7,412 bases of DNA, taken from the NCBI GenBank assembly GCA_937949455.1, contig CALEDU010000063.1, positions 1 through 7,412 of the forward strand, written 5' to 3'. Position 1 is the first letter of the stretch. Each line of letters begins with the position of its first letter. Made by a program: the position numbers and the translations under genes. This DNA is from an uncultured Tepidimonas sp. (GTDB taxonomy: Bacteria > Pseudomonadota > Gammaproteobacteria > Burkholderiales > Burkholderiaceae_C). Below, piece by piece: positions 1 through 6,739 of this stretch. Under the pieces are notes generated by a model. The model was given only the letters and a program-made list of their open reading frames with translations. It ran no database searches and was not told the DNA's origin.

Positions 1-1286
1 ACCCAGTCGGCAGCCGGTGCGGTCAGTACGCGGTGCAGGGGCATCGCCCAATCGATGGTCCCCGCCACCAGCGCCGACACCTGGGCCCCTTTGCGTGCCG
101 CCTGCCGAATGCGCTGCGCAAACAGCGGATGATCCTTACGCAGATTCGAGCCGACCACGAATACCCGCTCCAGGGCGGACAGATCGGCAATCGGCAACCC
201 CAGCCAGCGGGCCTGCCCCGCCGGTGCGGCGTGATCGAACGCGGCCGCGCGCAGCCGGTGGTCCAGGTTGGGGCTACCCAAGCCGGACATCAGGGAGCGC
301 GCCAAGGCCAGCTCCTCGACCGTCGCATGGGGGCTGGCCAGCAGGCCGATGGCACCCGCGCCGTGCTGCTCGCGCACGCCTTTGAGGCCGTTGGCGACAT
401 ACTCCAGTGCGCTTTGCCAATCCACCGTGCGCCATGCGCCGCCCTGCTTGATCATGGGCTGCGTCAGGCGGTCAGGGCTGTTGAGCGCCTCGTAGCTGAA
501 GCGGTCACGGTCGGCAATCCAACACTCGTTGACGGCTTCGTTTTCCAGCGGCACGACGCGCAACACACGGTCGCCCTTGACCTGAACGATGAGATTGGCC
601 CCGGTGGAATCGTGCGGGCTGATGCTCTTGCGCCGCGACAGCTCCCAGGTGCGTGCGGCATAGCGGAACGGCTTGCTGGTCAGCGCGCCCACCGGGCACA
701 GATCGATCATGTTGCCGGAGAGCTCGGAGTCCACCGTCTGGCCGACGAAGGTCTCGATTTCGGAGTGCTCGCCGCGGTGGCTCATGCCCAGTTCCATGAC
801 GCCAGCAATCTCTTGCCCGAAGCGCACGCAGCGGGTGCAGTGGATACAGCGGCTCATCTCTTCCATCGAGATCAGCGGCCCGACGTTCTTGTGGAAGACG
901 ATGCGCTTTTCTTCCTCGTAGCGCGAATGCGTGCCGCCATAGCCCACCGCCAGGTCCTGTAACTGGCACTCGCCGCCCTGGTCGCAGATCGGGCAGTCCA
1001 GCGGGTGGTTGATAAGCAAAAACTCCATCACCGCTTTCTGCGCCTTGATGGCCTTCTCACTCTTGGTGCGCACGACCATGCCCATCGTCACTGGCGTGGC
1101 GCAAGCGGGCATGGGCTTGGGGGCTTTTTCCACATCCACCAGGCACATGCGGCAGTTGGCCGCGATGGACAACTTCTTGTGGTAGCAGAAGTGGGGCACG
1201 TAGACACCCGCTTTTTCGGCCGCATGCATGACCATGCTGCCGGGCGGGACCTCCACCTTCTTGCCATCGAGTTCGATTTCAACCAT
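1..1286 (-). CDS. nuoG: NADH-quinone oxidoreductase subunit G (NuoG), 3' end outside window
   Basis: Largest subunit of the NADH-oxidising arm of complex I; it carries electrons from the NuoF flavin through iron-sulfur clusters toward NuoB. The first 428 residues are visible, open to the left edge; family members are usually about 690 to 900 residues. It begins MVEIELDGKK with a plant-ferredoxin-like domain. C34, C45, C48 and C62 fit [2Fe-2S] cluster N1b. HPLDCPICDQGGEC (H94, C98, C101, C107) fits the His/Cys-ligated [4Fe-4S] N5. C147, C150, C153 and C197 fit N4. From about residue 215 the molybdopterin-oxidoreductase-like domain begins. There the three clustered cysteines that bind N7 in E. 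coli and Thermus are missing (SPHDSTGAN instead), while C255 in NECWIADRDRF remains; this is usual for alpha/betaproteobacterial NuoG. The start lies 13 bases after the nuoF stop, with only a weak Shine-Dalgarno-like AAGTGAG, so translational coupling to nuoF is plausible. No frame interruption was found. Confidence 0.98.
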   Translation of the reverse strand, partial: MVEIELDGKKVEVPPGSMVMHAAEKAGVYVPHFCYHKKLSIAANCRMCLVDVEKAPKPMPACATPVTMGMVVRTKSEKAIKAQKAVMEFLLINHPLDCPICDQGGECQLQDLAVGYGGTHSRYEEEKRIVFHKNVGPLISMEEMSRCIHCTRCVRFGQEIAGVMELGMSHRGEHSEIETFVGQTVDSELSGNMIDLCPVGALTSKPFRYAARTWELSRRKSISPHDSTGANLIVQVKGDRVLRVVPLENEAVNECWIADRDRFSYEALNSPDRLTQPMIKQGGAWRTVDWQSALEYVANGLKGVREQHGAGAIGLLASPHATVEELALARSLMSGLGSPNLDHRLRAAAFDHAAPAGQARWLGLPIADLSALERVFVVGSNLRKDHPLFAQRIRQAARKGAQVSALVAGTIDWAMPLHRVLTAPAADW

Positions 1287-1299
1287 GGAGGCGCTCACT

Positions 1300-2652
1300 T
1301 CAGACGTAGGCCGGGACCATGCAGGTCTTGTGTTCGACGTGATAGACGAATTCGTCGCGGAAATGTTTGATCATCCCGCGCACCGGCATCGCCGCCGCGT
1401 CGCCCAGCGCACAGATCGTGCGGCCCATGATGTTTTCGGCCACGTTGTCGAGCAGGTCGAGATCGCTGGGACGACCCTGACCGTTCTCGATGCGATCGAC
1501 CACCCGCCACAGCCAGCCCGTGCCCTCGCGGCATGGGGTGCACTGGCCACACGACTCGTGCATGTAGAAATAGCTCAAGCGCTGCAGCGACTTGACCATG
1601 CAGCGCGTGTCGTCCATCACGATGACCGCGCCCGACCCCAGCATGGAGCCCGCTTTGGCAATCGAGTCGTAATCCATCGTGCAGTCCATCATGATGGACG
1701 CGGGCAGTACCGGTGCCGAGGAGCCCCCGGGGATCACCGCCTTGAGTGCACGCCCCCCGCGCACGCCGCCCGCCAGTTCCAGCAGCTTGGCAAACGGTGT
1801 GCCCAGCGGGATTTCGTAGTTGCCTGGCCGCTCGACGTCCCCGCTGACCGAGAAAATCTTGGTGCCGCCGTTGTTGGGCTTGCCGACCTCCAGATAGGCC
1901 TGGCCGCCGTGGCGGATGATCCACGGCACCGCAGCGAACGTCTCGGTGTTGTTGATGGTGGTCGGCTTGCCATACAGGCCAAAGCTGGCCGGAAACGGCG
2001 GCTTGAAGCGCGGCTGGCCCTTTTTGCCCTCCAGCGATTCGAGCAGCGCGGTTTCTTCCCCGCAGATGTAGGCGCCGAATCCGTGGTGGGCGTGGAGCTG
2101 GAAGCTGAACTCGCTGCCTAGGATGTTATCCCCGAGATAACCTGCAGCGCGAGCCTCCTCCAGTGCAGCCTCGAAACGCTCGTAGACCTGGAAAATCTCG
2201 CCGTGGATGTAGTTGTAGCCGACGGAGACCCCCATGGCATATGCCGCGATCGTCATGCCCTCGATGACGATGTGCGGGTTGTACATGAGGATGTCGCGAT
2301 CCTTACAGGTGCCGGGCTCGCCCTCGTCCGAATTGCACACGAGGTATTTCTGACCCGGAAACTGGCGGGGCATGAAGCTCCACTTCAGGCCAGTGGGGAA
2401 GCCCGCGCCTCCACGCCCGCGCAGCGCGCTGGTCTTGATCTCGGTGATCACCTGATCGGGCGTCAGGCCTTCGCCGCCGTCTTTGCCTAGGATGCGACGC
2501 AGCGCCTGATAACCCCCGCGCGCCTCGTAGTCCTTCAGGCACCAGTTGGTACCGTCCAGGCCCGCATAGATCTGCGGTTGGATGTGGCGGCCGTGGAAAC
2601 AGGTCTGTACCCCAGTCGCCTGAAATTCCTGCAGAAGCGGGTGAACTTTCAT
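1300..2652 (-). CDS. nuoF: NADH-quinone oxidoreductase subunit F (NuoF), NADH- and FMN-binding
   Basis: Flavoprotein subunit of complex I: oxidises NADH with bound FMN and passes electrons to [4Fe-4S] cluster N3 and, via NuoE, N1a. It is 450 residues, close to the usual length for this group. The FMN/NADH fold shows the glycine-rich [13 protein letters not shown] (residues 79-91) and [17 protein letters not shown] (193-209). A soluble-ligand-binding (SLBB) region follows at about 250-330. The N3 ligands are C368, C371 and C374 in [15 protein letters not shown], plus C414 in [12 protein letters not shown]. The frame stays open 79 codons further upstream, but that stretch overlaps nuoE and resembles nothing in NuoF. 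The chosen ATG opens [10 protein letters not shown], overlaps the nuoE stop as ATGA, and has GGAGG seven bases before it. This arrangement implies translational coupling with nuoE, its structural partner. Confidence 0.98.
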   Translation of the reverse strand: MKVHPLLQEFQATGVQTCFHGRHIQPQIYAGLDGTNWCLKDYEARGGYQALRRILGKDGGEGLTPDQVITEIKTSALRGRGGAGFPTGLKWSFMPRQFPGQKYLVCNSDEGEPGTCKDRDILMYNPHIVIEGMTIAAYAMGVSVGYNYIHGEIFQVYERFEAALEEARAAGYLGDNILGSEFSFQLHAHHGFGAYICGEETALLESLEGKKGQPRFKPPFPASFGLYGKPTTINNTETFAAVPWIIRHGGQAYLEVGKPNNGGTKIFSVSGDVERPGNYEIPLGTPFAKLLELAGGVRGGRALKAVIPGGSSAPVLPASIMMDCTMDYDSIAKAGSMLGSGAVIVMDDTRCMVKSLQRLSYFYMHESCGQCTPCREGTGWLWRVVDRIENGQGRPSDLDLLDNVAENIMGRTICALGDAAAMPVRGMIKHFRDEFVYHVEHKTCMVPAYV

Positions 2653-3179
2653 GCCTGATCCTCCGCAGCCGCAGCGCGCAATCCATCGACCAGTTGGTCG
2701 AGCCGCTCGGTCGTCATGAAGCTGCACATGTGGCGGTCGTTGACCAGCATCACCGGCGCATCGGCACAGGCACCCAAACACTCGCACGACTGCAAGGTGA
2801 AGATGCCGTCGGCGGTGGTCTCGCCGGGACGCACGCCCAGCTTGTCGGCCAGATACTGCAGCGCCTTGGCACCATCGCGCAACTGACACGGCAGGTTGGT
2901 GCAGACGTTGAGCTTGAAGCGCCCAACCGGCTGCTGGTTGTACATGTTGTAGAAGGTCGTGACCTCATGCACGGCGATGGGTGCCATACCCAGGTAGTCG
3001 GCCACGGCCCGCTCGGCGGCTGGGCTGACCCAGCCTTGCTCCTGCTGCACGATGGCCAGACAGGCCATGACCGCCGACTGACGCTGATCAGCCGGGTATT
3101 TGGCAACCTCACGCGCAAACCGAGCCAGTGTCGCCTCGGACAGCGCCATCGGCTCGAGGGTGTGGGATTCGGTGCTCAT
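2649..3179 (-). CDS. nuoE: NADH-quinone oxidoreductase subunit E (NuoE), [2Fe-2S] protein
   Basis: Small thioredoxin-like iron-sulfur subunit of the NADH-oxidising module, the 24 kDa homologue; it holds [2Fe-2S] cluster N1a next to the NuoF flavin. It is 176 residues, a normal length. The N-terminal helical part (about 12-75) includes the family signature [17 protein letters not shown] near residues 70-86. The cluster ligands follow the expected C-x4-C and C-x3-C pattern: C93 and C98 in NVCTNLPC, C134 and C138 in CECLGAC. A good Shine-Dalgarno sequence (GGAGAG, eight bases before the ATG) lies within the end of nuoD, and the start overlaps the nuoD stop as ATGA. The 3' end overlaps nuoF in the same way. 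Such coupling would help keep NuoE and NuoF at equal amounts, although that is inference. Confidence 0.98.
   Translation of the reverse strand: MSTESHTLEPMALSEATLARFAREVAKYPADQRQSAVMACLAIVQQEQGWVSPAAERAVADYLGMAPIAVHEVTTFYNMYNQQPVGRFKLNVCTNLPCQLRDGAKALQYLADKLGVRPGETTADGIFTLQSCECLGACADAPVMLVNDRHMCSFMTTERLDQLVDGLRAAAAEDQA
2660..2664 (-). promoter_or_regulatory. Ribosome binding site of nuoF (decides the start)
   Basis: GGAGG lies inside the last codons of nuoE, seven bases before the nuoF ATG. It supports the start at 2652 over the longer open frame that reaches 2889. Confidence 0.8.
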
Positions 3180-4429
3180 CGGTCGATCTCTCCAAACACG
3201 ATGTCCAAGGTGCCGATGATGGCCACGGCGTCGGCCAACATGTGGCCGCGCGCCATCTCGTCCAGGCAGGACAGGTGGGCGAAGCCCGGCGCTCGGATCT
3301 TCAGCCGGTAAGGCTTGTTGGCACCGTCACTCACCAGATAGATGCCAAACTCGCCCTTGGGATGCTCGACCGCCGCATAGGCCTCGCCTTGCGGGACATG
3401 AAAGCCCTCAGTGAAGAGCTTGAAGTGGTGGATCAGCTCCTCCATATTGGACTTCATGGCTTCGCGCTTGGGCGGTGCAACCTTGGTGTTGTCGGTGATG
3501 ACCGGCCCCGGGTTGGCACGCAACCAGTCCACGCACTGCTTGATGATGCGGTTGGATTGGCGCATCTCTTCCATGCGCACCAGGTAGCGGTCGTAGGTGT
3601 CGCCCGTCTTTCCCACAGGGATGTCGAAGTCGAGCCGGTCGTACACCTCGTAGGGCTGCTTTTTGCGCAAATCCCAGGCGATGCCAGAGCCGCGCAGCAT
3701 GGGGCCGGTCATGCCCATGGCCAATGCCTTCTCGGGCGTGACCACGCCGATACCAACGGTGCGTTGCTTCCAGATACGGTTGTCGGTCAACAGCGTGTGG
3801 TACTCCTCCAGATATTTGGGGAAGCGCTGCGTGAAATCGTCAATGAAGTCCAGCAGTGAACCCTGACGGTTCTGGTTGAGTTCCTCCAGCGCCCGCGCAT
3901 TGCGGATTTTGCTGACCTTGTACTGGGGCATCGTATCCGGCAGATCACGGTAGACCCCGCCCGGGCGGAAATAGGCCGCGTGCATACGCGCGCCGGACAC
4001 CGCCTCGTACATGTCGAACAGATCTTCGCGCTCGCGGAAGCAGTACAGCAAGATGGTCGAACTGCCGCAGTCATTGCCATGCGAGCCCAGCCACATCAGG
4101 TGATTGAGCAGCCGGGTGATTTCCGAGAACATCACGCGGATGTACTGCGCGCGAATCGGCACCTCGATGCCCAACAGCTTTTCGATCGCTAGGCAGTAGG
4201 CGTGCTCATTGCACATCATCGAGACGTAGTCCAGCCGATCCATGTAGGGCAACGACTGGATGAACGTCTTGTGCTCGGCCAGCTTTTCGGTGGCGCGGTG
4301 CAGCAACCCGATGTGCGGGTCGGCACGCTGCACCACCTCGCCGTCGAGTTCCAACACCAACCGCAGCACGCCGTGGGCGGCGGGATGTTGCGGACCGAAA
4401 TTTAGGGTGTAGTTCTTGATGTCAGCCAT
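3176..4429 (-). CDS. nuoD: NADH-quinone oxidoreductase subunit D (NuoD), quinone-site subunit
   Basis: The 49 kDa homologue of complex I, related to the large subunit of [NiFe] hydrogenases, which together with NuoB forms the quinone-reduction cavity. It is 417 residues from the chosen ATG. The N-terminus has [12 protein letters not shown]19 and Y68 (in MDRLDY) have the same spacing as the quinone-head ligands His38 and Tyr87 of Thermus Nqo4. Conserved blocks include [34 protein letters not shown] and a C-terminal [15 protein letters not shown]. The nickel-binding cysteines of hydrogenases are not present, as is normal for NuoD. Another in-frame ATG lies two codons upstream, at 4435, but GAAGG is nine bases from the chosen start and only three from the upstream one. 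nuoD is a separate gene here, not fused to nuoC; 29 bases separate the two. Confidence 0.98.
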   Translation of the reverse strand: MADIKNYTLNFGPQHPAAHGVLRLVLELDGEVVQRADPHIGLLHRATEKLAEHKTFIQSLPYMDRLDYVSMMCNEHAYCLAIEKLLGIEVPIRAQYIRVMFSEITRLLNHLMWLGSHGNDCGSSTILLYCFREREDLFDMYEAVSGARMHAAYFRPGGVYRDLPDTMPQYKVSKIRNARALEELNQNRQGSLLDFIDDFTQRFPKYLEEYHTLLTDNRIWKQRTVGIGVVTPEKALAMGMTGPMLRGSGIAWDLRKKQPYEVYDRLDFDIPVGKTGDTYDRYLVRMEEMRQSNRIIKQCVDWLRANPGPVITDNTKVAPPKREAMKSNMEELIHHFKLFTEGFHVPQGEAYAAVEHPKGEFGIYLVSDGANKPYRLKIRAPGFAHLSCLDEMARGHMLADAVAIIGTLDIVFGEIDR

Positions 4430-4438
4430 GACCATCTA

Positions 4439-4443
4439 CCTTC
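4439..4443 (-). promoter_or_regulatory. Ribosome binding site of nuoD (decides the start)
   Basis: GAAGG stands nine bases before the ATG of MADIKNY and only three before the upstream ATG of MVMADI, which favours the shorter protein. The spacing argument is suggestive, not decisive, because the two starts differ by only two codons. Confidence 0.6.
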
Positions 4444-4458
4444 GGGGCGGATAGCCCG

Positions 4459-5109
4459 TCAGTGCAGCCCCCCGTACGCGTCTTCGCGAATGATGCGCGG
4501 GGTAATCTCGCGCGGCTCGATCGTGACTGGCTCGTAGATGACGCGTCGGCGCTCGGGGTCGTAGCGCATCTCGACATGCCCGGACAAAGGAAAATCCTTG
4601 CGGAACGGGTGACCGATGAAGCCATAGTCGGTGAGGATGCGCCGCAGATCCGCATGCCCCTCGAAGACGATACCAAACAGGTCGAAGGCCTCCCGTTCAT
4701 ACCAGTTGGCCGAGGGCCAAACCGATGTCACGGAGTCGATGAGCGGAAACTCGTCATCGGGGCAAAAGGTACGCACCCGCACACGCTGATTCAAACTCAC
4801 GGACAACAAGTGGGACACCACGGCAAAACGCGGCCCCTCCCAGGCTCCGTCGCGGTAGGCCGAGTAGTCCACGCCGCAAAGATCGATCAACTGCTCGAAA
4901 CGGCAACCCGGGGCATCGCGCAGGGTACGCATGGCGTGAAGGTACTGCGACGCCGCCACCACCACGGTCACTTCGCCGCGGGACAGGGTCACGCTCTGGG
5001 CCCGCTCGCCCAGGGCGGCGGCCACGGCATCGCGCACCGCCTCATCCGCCGGACGCACGGATTGGGAAGCGAGTGCGGCCCAGTCAGCGGATACCATCGT
5101 CGAGGTCAT
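4459..5109 (-). CDS. nuoC: NADH-quinone oxidoreductase subunit C (NuoC)
   Basis: The 30 kDa homologue of complex I, a cofactor-free scaffold subunit that packs against NuoD and NuoB in the connecting module. It is 216 residues, normal for a stand-alone NuoC. The family signature is clear: [20 protein letters not shown] at residues 136-155, then RRILTDYGF and [18 protein letters not shown], ending with [14 protein letters not shown] near the C-terminus. The N-terminal 65 residues are less conserved and alanine-rich. The open frame extends 68 codons further upstream into nuoB, but the ATG opening [10 protein letters not shown] has an ideal AGGAGG seven bases before it. A second ATG at codon 5 is a weaker candidate. 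It lies 37 bases after nuoB and 29 bases before nuoD. Confidence 0.97.
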   Translation of the reverse strand: MTSTMVSADWAALASQSVRPADEAVRDAVAAALGERAQSVTLSRGEVTVVVAASQYLHAMRTLRDAPGCRFEQLIDLCGVDYSAYRDGAWEGPRFAVVSHLLSVSLNQRVRVRTFCPDDEFPLIDSVTSVWPSANWYEREAFDLFGIVFEGHADLRRILTDYGFIGHPFRKDFPLSGHVEMRYDPERRRVIYEPVTIEPREITPRIIREDAYGGLH

Positions 5110-5116
5110 CGATATT

Positions 5117-5122
5117 CCTCCT
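5117..5122 (-). promoter_or_regulatory. Strong ribosome binding site of nuoC (decides the start)
   Basis: AGGAGG, a full match to the anti-Shine-Dalgarno core, sits seven bases before the ATG of [10 protein letters not shown]. It is the strongest site among the nuo genes here and rules out the long upstream extension of the frame. Confidence 0.85.
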
Positions 5123-5131
5123 GGAGACACC

Positions 5132-5158
5132 GCCCGCGGCCGTTCATCAGACGCGGGC
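5132..5158 (-). repeat. GC-rich inverted repeat across the nuoB stop codon
   Basis: A perfect 7-bp inverted repeat (GCCCGCG at 5152-5158, CGCGGGC at 5132-5138 on the minus strand) with a 13-base loop holding the nuoB stop codon. There is no T-run after it, so it is not an intrinsic terminator. It ends 9 bases upstream of the AGGAGG of nuoC. It could be an RNA-processing or stability element, or chance in GC-rich DNA. Confidence 0.5.
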
Positions 5159-5626
5159 AATGGTGTTGGTGCGGCGAATCTTGTGCTGCAACTGGATGAT
5201 TCCGTACAGCAGCGCCTCGGCCGTCGGGGGACAGCCGGGCACATACACATCCACGGGAACGATCCGGTCGCAGCCGCGCACCACCGAATAACTGTAGTGG
5301 TAGTAGCCGCCACCGTTGGCGCACGACCCCATCGACAGCACCCAGCGCGGCTCAGCCATCTGGTCGTACACCTTGCGCAGCGCGGGGGCCATCTTGTTGC
5401 ACAGTGTGCCCGCCACGATCATCAGATCGGACTGCCGGGGGCTGGCGCGAAACACCTCGGCACCAAAGCGGGCAATATCGTAGCGCGCCGTCGCGGCGTG
5501 CATCATCTCGACCGCGCAGCACGCCAACCCAAAGGTCATCGGCCAGAGCGATCCTGTCTTGGCCCAGTTCACCACAGCGTCATAGCTGGTGGTGAAGATG
5601 CCTTCCTTGAACACACCTTCGATCAT
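5147..5626 (-). CDS. nuoB: NADH-quinone oxidoreductase subunit B (NuoB), cluster N2 protein
   Basis: The PSST homologue of complex I, which holds [4Fe-4S] cluster N2, the last iron-sulfur centre and the direct electron donor to quinone. It is 159 residues, the usual short form in betaproteobacteria. The expected ligands are the adjacent C36 and C37 in [13 protein letters not shown]102 in [19 protein letters not shown], and C132 in [14 protein letters not shown]. The quinone-pocket segment [19 protein letters not shown] follows the first cysteine pair. The start has GGAG six bases upstream and no better alternative. It lies 57 bases after nuoA and 37 bases before nuoC, in operon order. C119 is also conserved in my memory of this subfamily but is not a cluster ligand. 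Confidence 0.99.
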   Translation of the reverse strand: MIEGVFKEGIFTTSYDAVVNWAKTGSLWPMTFGLACCAVEMMHAATARYDIARFGAEVFRASPRQSDLMIVAGTLCNKMAPALRKVYDQMAEPRWVLSMGSCANGGGYYHYSYSVVRGCDRIVPVDVYVPGCPPTAEALLYGIIQLQHKIRRTNTIARV

Positions 5627-5683
5627 CTGTCGCTCCCAGATACTGCCCGCCGTTGTGCCTGCCGTGTCGTCTGGTGCACCCGC

Positions 5684-6043
5684 TCACTCCCAGTCCAGCG
5701 CACCCTTTTTCCACTCGTAGACAAACCCCACCACGAGGATCGCCAAGAACATCACACCCGCCCAGAAGCCTGTCGCGCCGATGTCGGCAAATGCCACCGC
5801 CCAAGGAATCAAGAAGGCGATTTCCAGGTCGAACAAAATGAACAAAATGGCCACCAGGTAGTAGCGCACATCGAACTTCATGCGCGCATCCTCGAAAGCC
5901 TCGAAGCCGCATTCGTAAGGGGAGTTTTTTTCGGGATCCGGACGGTTCGGGCCGAGCAGGTAGCCGAACGCTTGCGGAAGCACACCGACACCCAAGCCCA
6001 CCAGGATGAACAGGAAGACAGGAAGGTACTGCTCAAGGGTCAC
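5684..6043 (-). CDS. nuoA: NADH-quinone oxidoreductase subunit A (NuoA), membrane subunit
   Basis: Small inner-membrane subunit at the junction of the peripheral and membrane arms of complex I (ND3 homologue), lining the entrance region of the quinone and proton path. It is 119 residues with three hydrophobic segments, at roughly 7-30, 62-84 and 92-110. Between the first and second lies the signature loop [14 protein letters not shown] (41-54), whose cysteine matches the ND3 loop cysteine. The acidic pair in FDLE (71-74) sits inside the second segment, and the protein ends in [11 protein letters not shown]. The start codon is GTG, with GGAG six bases upstream; no ATG fits this position. It is the first gene of the nuo cluster, 56 bases after the tRNA-Leu 3' end, and its ribosome binding site directly follows a terminator-like hairpin. 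Confidence 0.98.
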   Translation of the reverse strand: MTLEQYLPVFLFILVGLGVGVLPQAFGYLLGPNRPDPEKNSPYECGFEAFEDARMKFDVRYYLVAILFILFDLEIAFLIPWAVAFADIGATGFWAGVMFLAILVVGFVYEWKKGALDWE

Positions 6044-6056
6044 GGGCGTCTCCAGG

Positions 6057-6079
6057 AAAAAGCGCCCTGCAGGCGCTTT
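6057..6079 (-). terminator. Terminator-like hairpin between tRNA-Leu and nuoA
   Basis: On the minus strand AAAGCGCC (6079-6072), a five-base loop TGCAG and GGCGCTTT (6066-6059) form a perfect 8-bp stem that runs into five T's (6061-6057). This has the form of a short intrinsic terminator for the tRNA-Leu transcript. The T-run is short and partly inside the stem, so it may leak. It ends three bases before the GGAG of nuoA, which leaves no space for a promoter after it. It could therefore instead act as an attenuator, a 5' mRNA stabiliser or a tRNA 3'-processing element. On the plus strand the same stem is followed by TTTGTCTTT, but no gene converges on it. Confidence 0.6.
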
Positions 6080-6088
6080 GTCTTTGTC

Positions 6089-6094
6089 ATTATC
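6089..6094 (-). promoter_or_regulatory. Possible -10 element just upstream of the nuoA hairpin
   Basis: GATAAT matches five of six positions of the sigma70 -10 consensus and lies between the tRNA-Leu 3' end and the hairpin. No convincing -35 exists 16-18 bases upstream, where the tRNA T-arm lies. If used, transcription would start near 6082 and the mRNA would begin with the hairpin. Weak candidate. Confidence 0.2.
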
Positions 6095-6099
6095 TGCAC

Positions 6100-6184
6100 T
6101 GGTGCCGACGGCGAGACTCGAACTCGCACAGCTTTCGCCACTACCCCCTCAAGATAGCGTGTCTACCAATTCCACCACGTCGGC
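6100..6184 (-). tRNA. tRNA-Leu (anticodon GAG)
   Basis: An 85-base tRNA gene with the CCA end encoded. The acceptor stem GCCGACG / CGTCGGC is a perfect 7-bp match, followed by A and CCA. The D-arm contains GGTAGACAC. The anticodon stem CTATC / GGTAG encloses the loop TTGAGGG, giving anticodon GAG (minus strand, plus-strand positions 6148-6150), which reads CUC and CUU leucine codons. A long variable region with a GAAA loop, as in class II tRNAs, precedes the T-arm GCGAG-TTCGAGT-CTCGC. It lies between secG and nuoA on the same strand. Confidence 0.98.
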
Positions 6185-6191
6185 AAGGGTA

Positions 6192-6249
6192 TGTCGTCGA
6201 GCGCTGGGTTTGGCTGCACCAACCAGCTGCGAGCCATACATCGACGACA
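6192..6249 (-). repeat. Inverted repeat in the tRNA-Leu leader
   Basis: TGTCGTCGA (6249-6241 on the minus strand) and TCGACGACA (6200-6192) form a perfect 9-bp inverted repeat 40 bases apart. The enclosed sequence can fold further, for instance GCTGG with CCAGC. It ends seven bases before the tRNA 5' end and begins about where a transcript from the candidate -10 element at 6257-6262 would start. It could be a 5' leader hairpin of the tRNA precursor, removed by RNase P. No family name is recognised for it. Confidence 0.5.
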
Positions 6250-6256
6250 GCAGAAG

Positions 6257-6262
6257 ATTGTA
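6257..6262 (-). promoter_or_regulatory. Candidate promoter -10 element for tRNA-Leu and possibly nuo
   Basis: TACAAT on the minus strand, in the context GGATACAATC, matches five of six -10 consensus positions and lies in the only sizeable AT-richer patch of the secG to tRNA gap. The -35 is poor: nothing close to TTGACA at 16-18 bases; a TTGCCC lies 22 bases upstream, which is too far. The predicted start is near 6250, giving a leader of about 65 bases before the tRNA. Confidence 0.35.
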
Positions 6263-6318
6263 TCCGGAAAAATTCACCTTTATGGGGCAAGCAGGCGAGA
6301 ACACCCGCGCCCCCTGCC

Positions 6319-6687
6319 TTACTGACCCGGTATCTGTGCAGCGCCCGCTGCAGGCTGCTCCTGCGGGGCCACACCAGAAGCGCCGGCAGCTGCCGGCACT
6401 GCCGGAACGTTTTCAAGCACACTGCCAGAACTGCTGGCCTTGCTGGGACGCTGGTAGCCCATGAAGGCCAGCGCCAGGGTCGAGGCAAGGAAGACCGCCG
6501 CCAACACGGCAGTGCTGCGCGACAGGAAATTGGCCCCGCCTGAAGCACCGAACAGACTGGCCGATGCCCCACCCCCAAATGCCGCTCCGGCGTCGGCGCC
6601 TTTGCCGTGCTGTACCAGAACCAGACCAATCATGGCCAGTGCGGACAGCACCTGCACCACCATCAACAACGTAGACAACACGTTCAT
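6319..6687 (-). CDS. secG: Protein translocase subunit SecG
   Basis: Auxiliary inner-membrane subunit of the SecYEG channel, which assists SecA-driven protein export. It is 122 residues, slightly longer than the 110-residue E. coli protein. Two hydrophobic segments (about 4-26 and 58-77) flank the conserved cytoplasmic loop with LVQHGKGADAGAAFGGG and ASASLFGASGGANFLSRST, the hallmark of the family. The C-terminal tail after about residue 80 is Ala/Pro/Gln/Ser-rich and poorly conserved, as is common in betaproteobacterial SecG. The ATG has AGGGG five bases upstream. It follows tpiA by 51 bases, so the two may share a transcript; the tpiA-secG pairing is frequent in proteobacteria and reflects no known functional link. 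Confidence 0.97.
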   Translation of the reverse strand: MNVLSTLLMVVQVLSALAMIGLVLVQHGKGADAGAAFGGGASASLFGASGGANFLSRSTAVLAAVFLASTLALAFMGYQRPSKASSSGSVLENVPAVPAAAGASGVAPQEQPAAGAAQIPGQ

Positions 6688-6709
6688 GAAAACCCCTGAA
6701 AGTTGAGCA

Positions 6710-6739
6710 GCACCCCGATTGGCGTCCCGGCACCCCGAT
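6710..6739. repeat. 10-bp direct repeat at the tpiA/secG junction
   Basis: The plus-strand sequence GCACCCCGAT occurs at 6710-6719 and again at 6730-6739, exact copies 20 bases apart. The second copy reaches into the tpiA stop codon. The spacing is about two helical turns, which could suit a dimeric DNA-binding protein, but a short local duplication is equally possible. Confidence 0.5.

Larger units (their letters stand above)
6185..6318. other. Non-coding gap between secG and tRNA-Leu
   Basis: A 134-base stretch holding the candidate -10 element and the leader inverted repeat. Just after the secG stop, GCAGG and CCTGC could pair across a long loop, but no T-run follows, so I see no clear secG terminator. 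No credible small open reading frame with a ribosome binding site was seen. The secG transcript may therefore read into the tRNA. Confidence 0.6.

Noticed and set aside
33..962. Long plus-strand open frame of 309 codons opposite nuoG
   Set aside because: It is antisense to the well-conserved, cysteine-rich nuoG, shows no recognisable domain, and is the kind of shadow frame produced by high-GC coding DNA.
1228..2121. Plus-strand open frame of 297 codons opposite nuoF
   Set aside because: It is antisense to intact nuoF, has a low-complexity His/Arg/Ala-rich composition and no family resemblance; a shadow of codon bias.
2653..2889. N-terminal extension of NuoF by 79 residues
   Set aside because: It is Arg/Cys/Gly-rich, overlaps nuoE in another frame, and the downstream ATG has both a Shine-Dalgarno and an ATGA overlap.
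3128..3859. Plus-strand open frame of 243 codons opposite nuoD
   Set aside because: Entirely explained as the antisense of nuoD; no motif or ribosome binding site supports it.
5183..6157. Plus-strand open frame of 324 codons spanning nuoB, nuoA and the tRNA
   Set aside because: It crosses two conserved genes, a terminator and a tRNA in antisense, and its product resembles no family.
6270..6318. Possible intrinsic terminator right after secG
   Set aside because: Only a 5-bp GCAGG/CCTGC pairing across a long loop is available and no T-run follows it.
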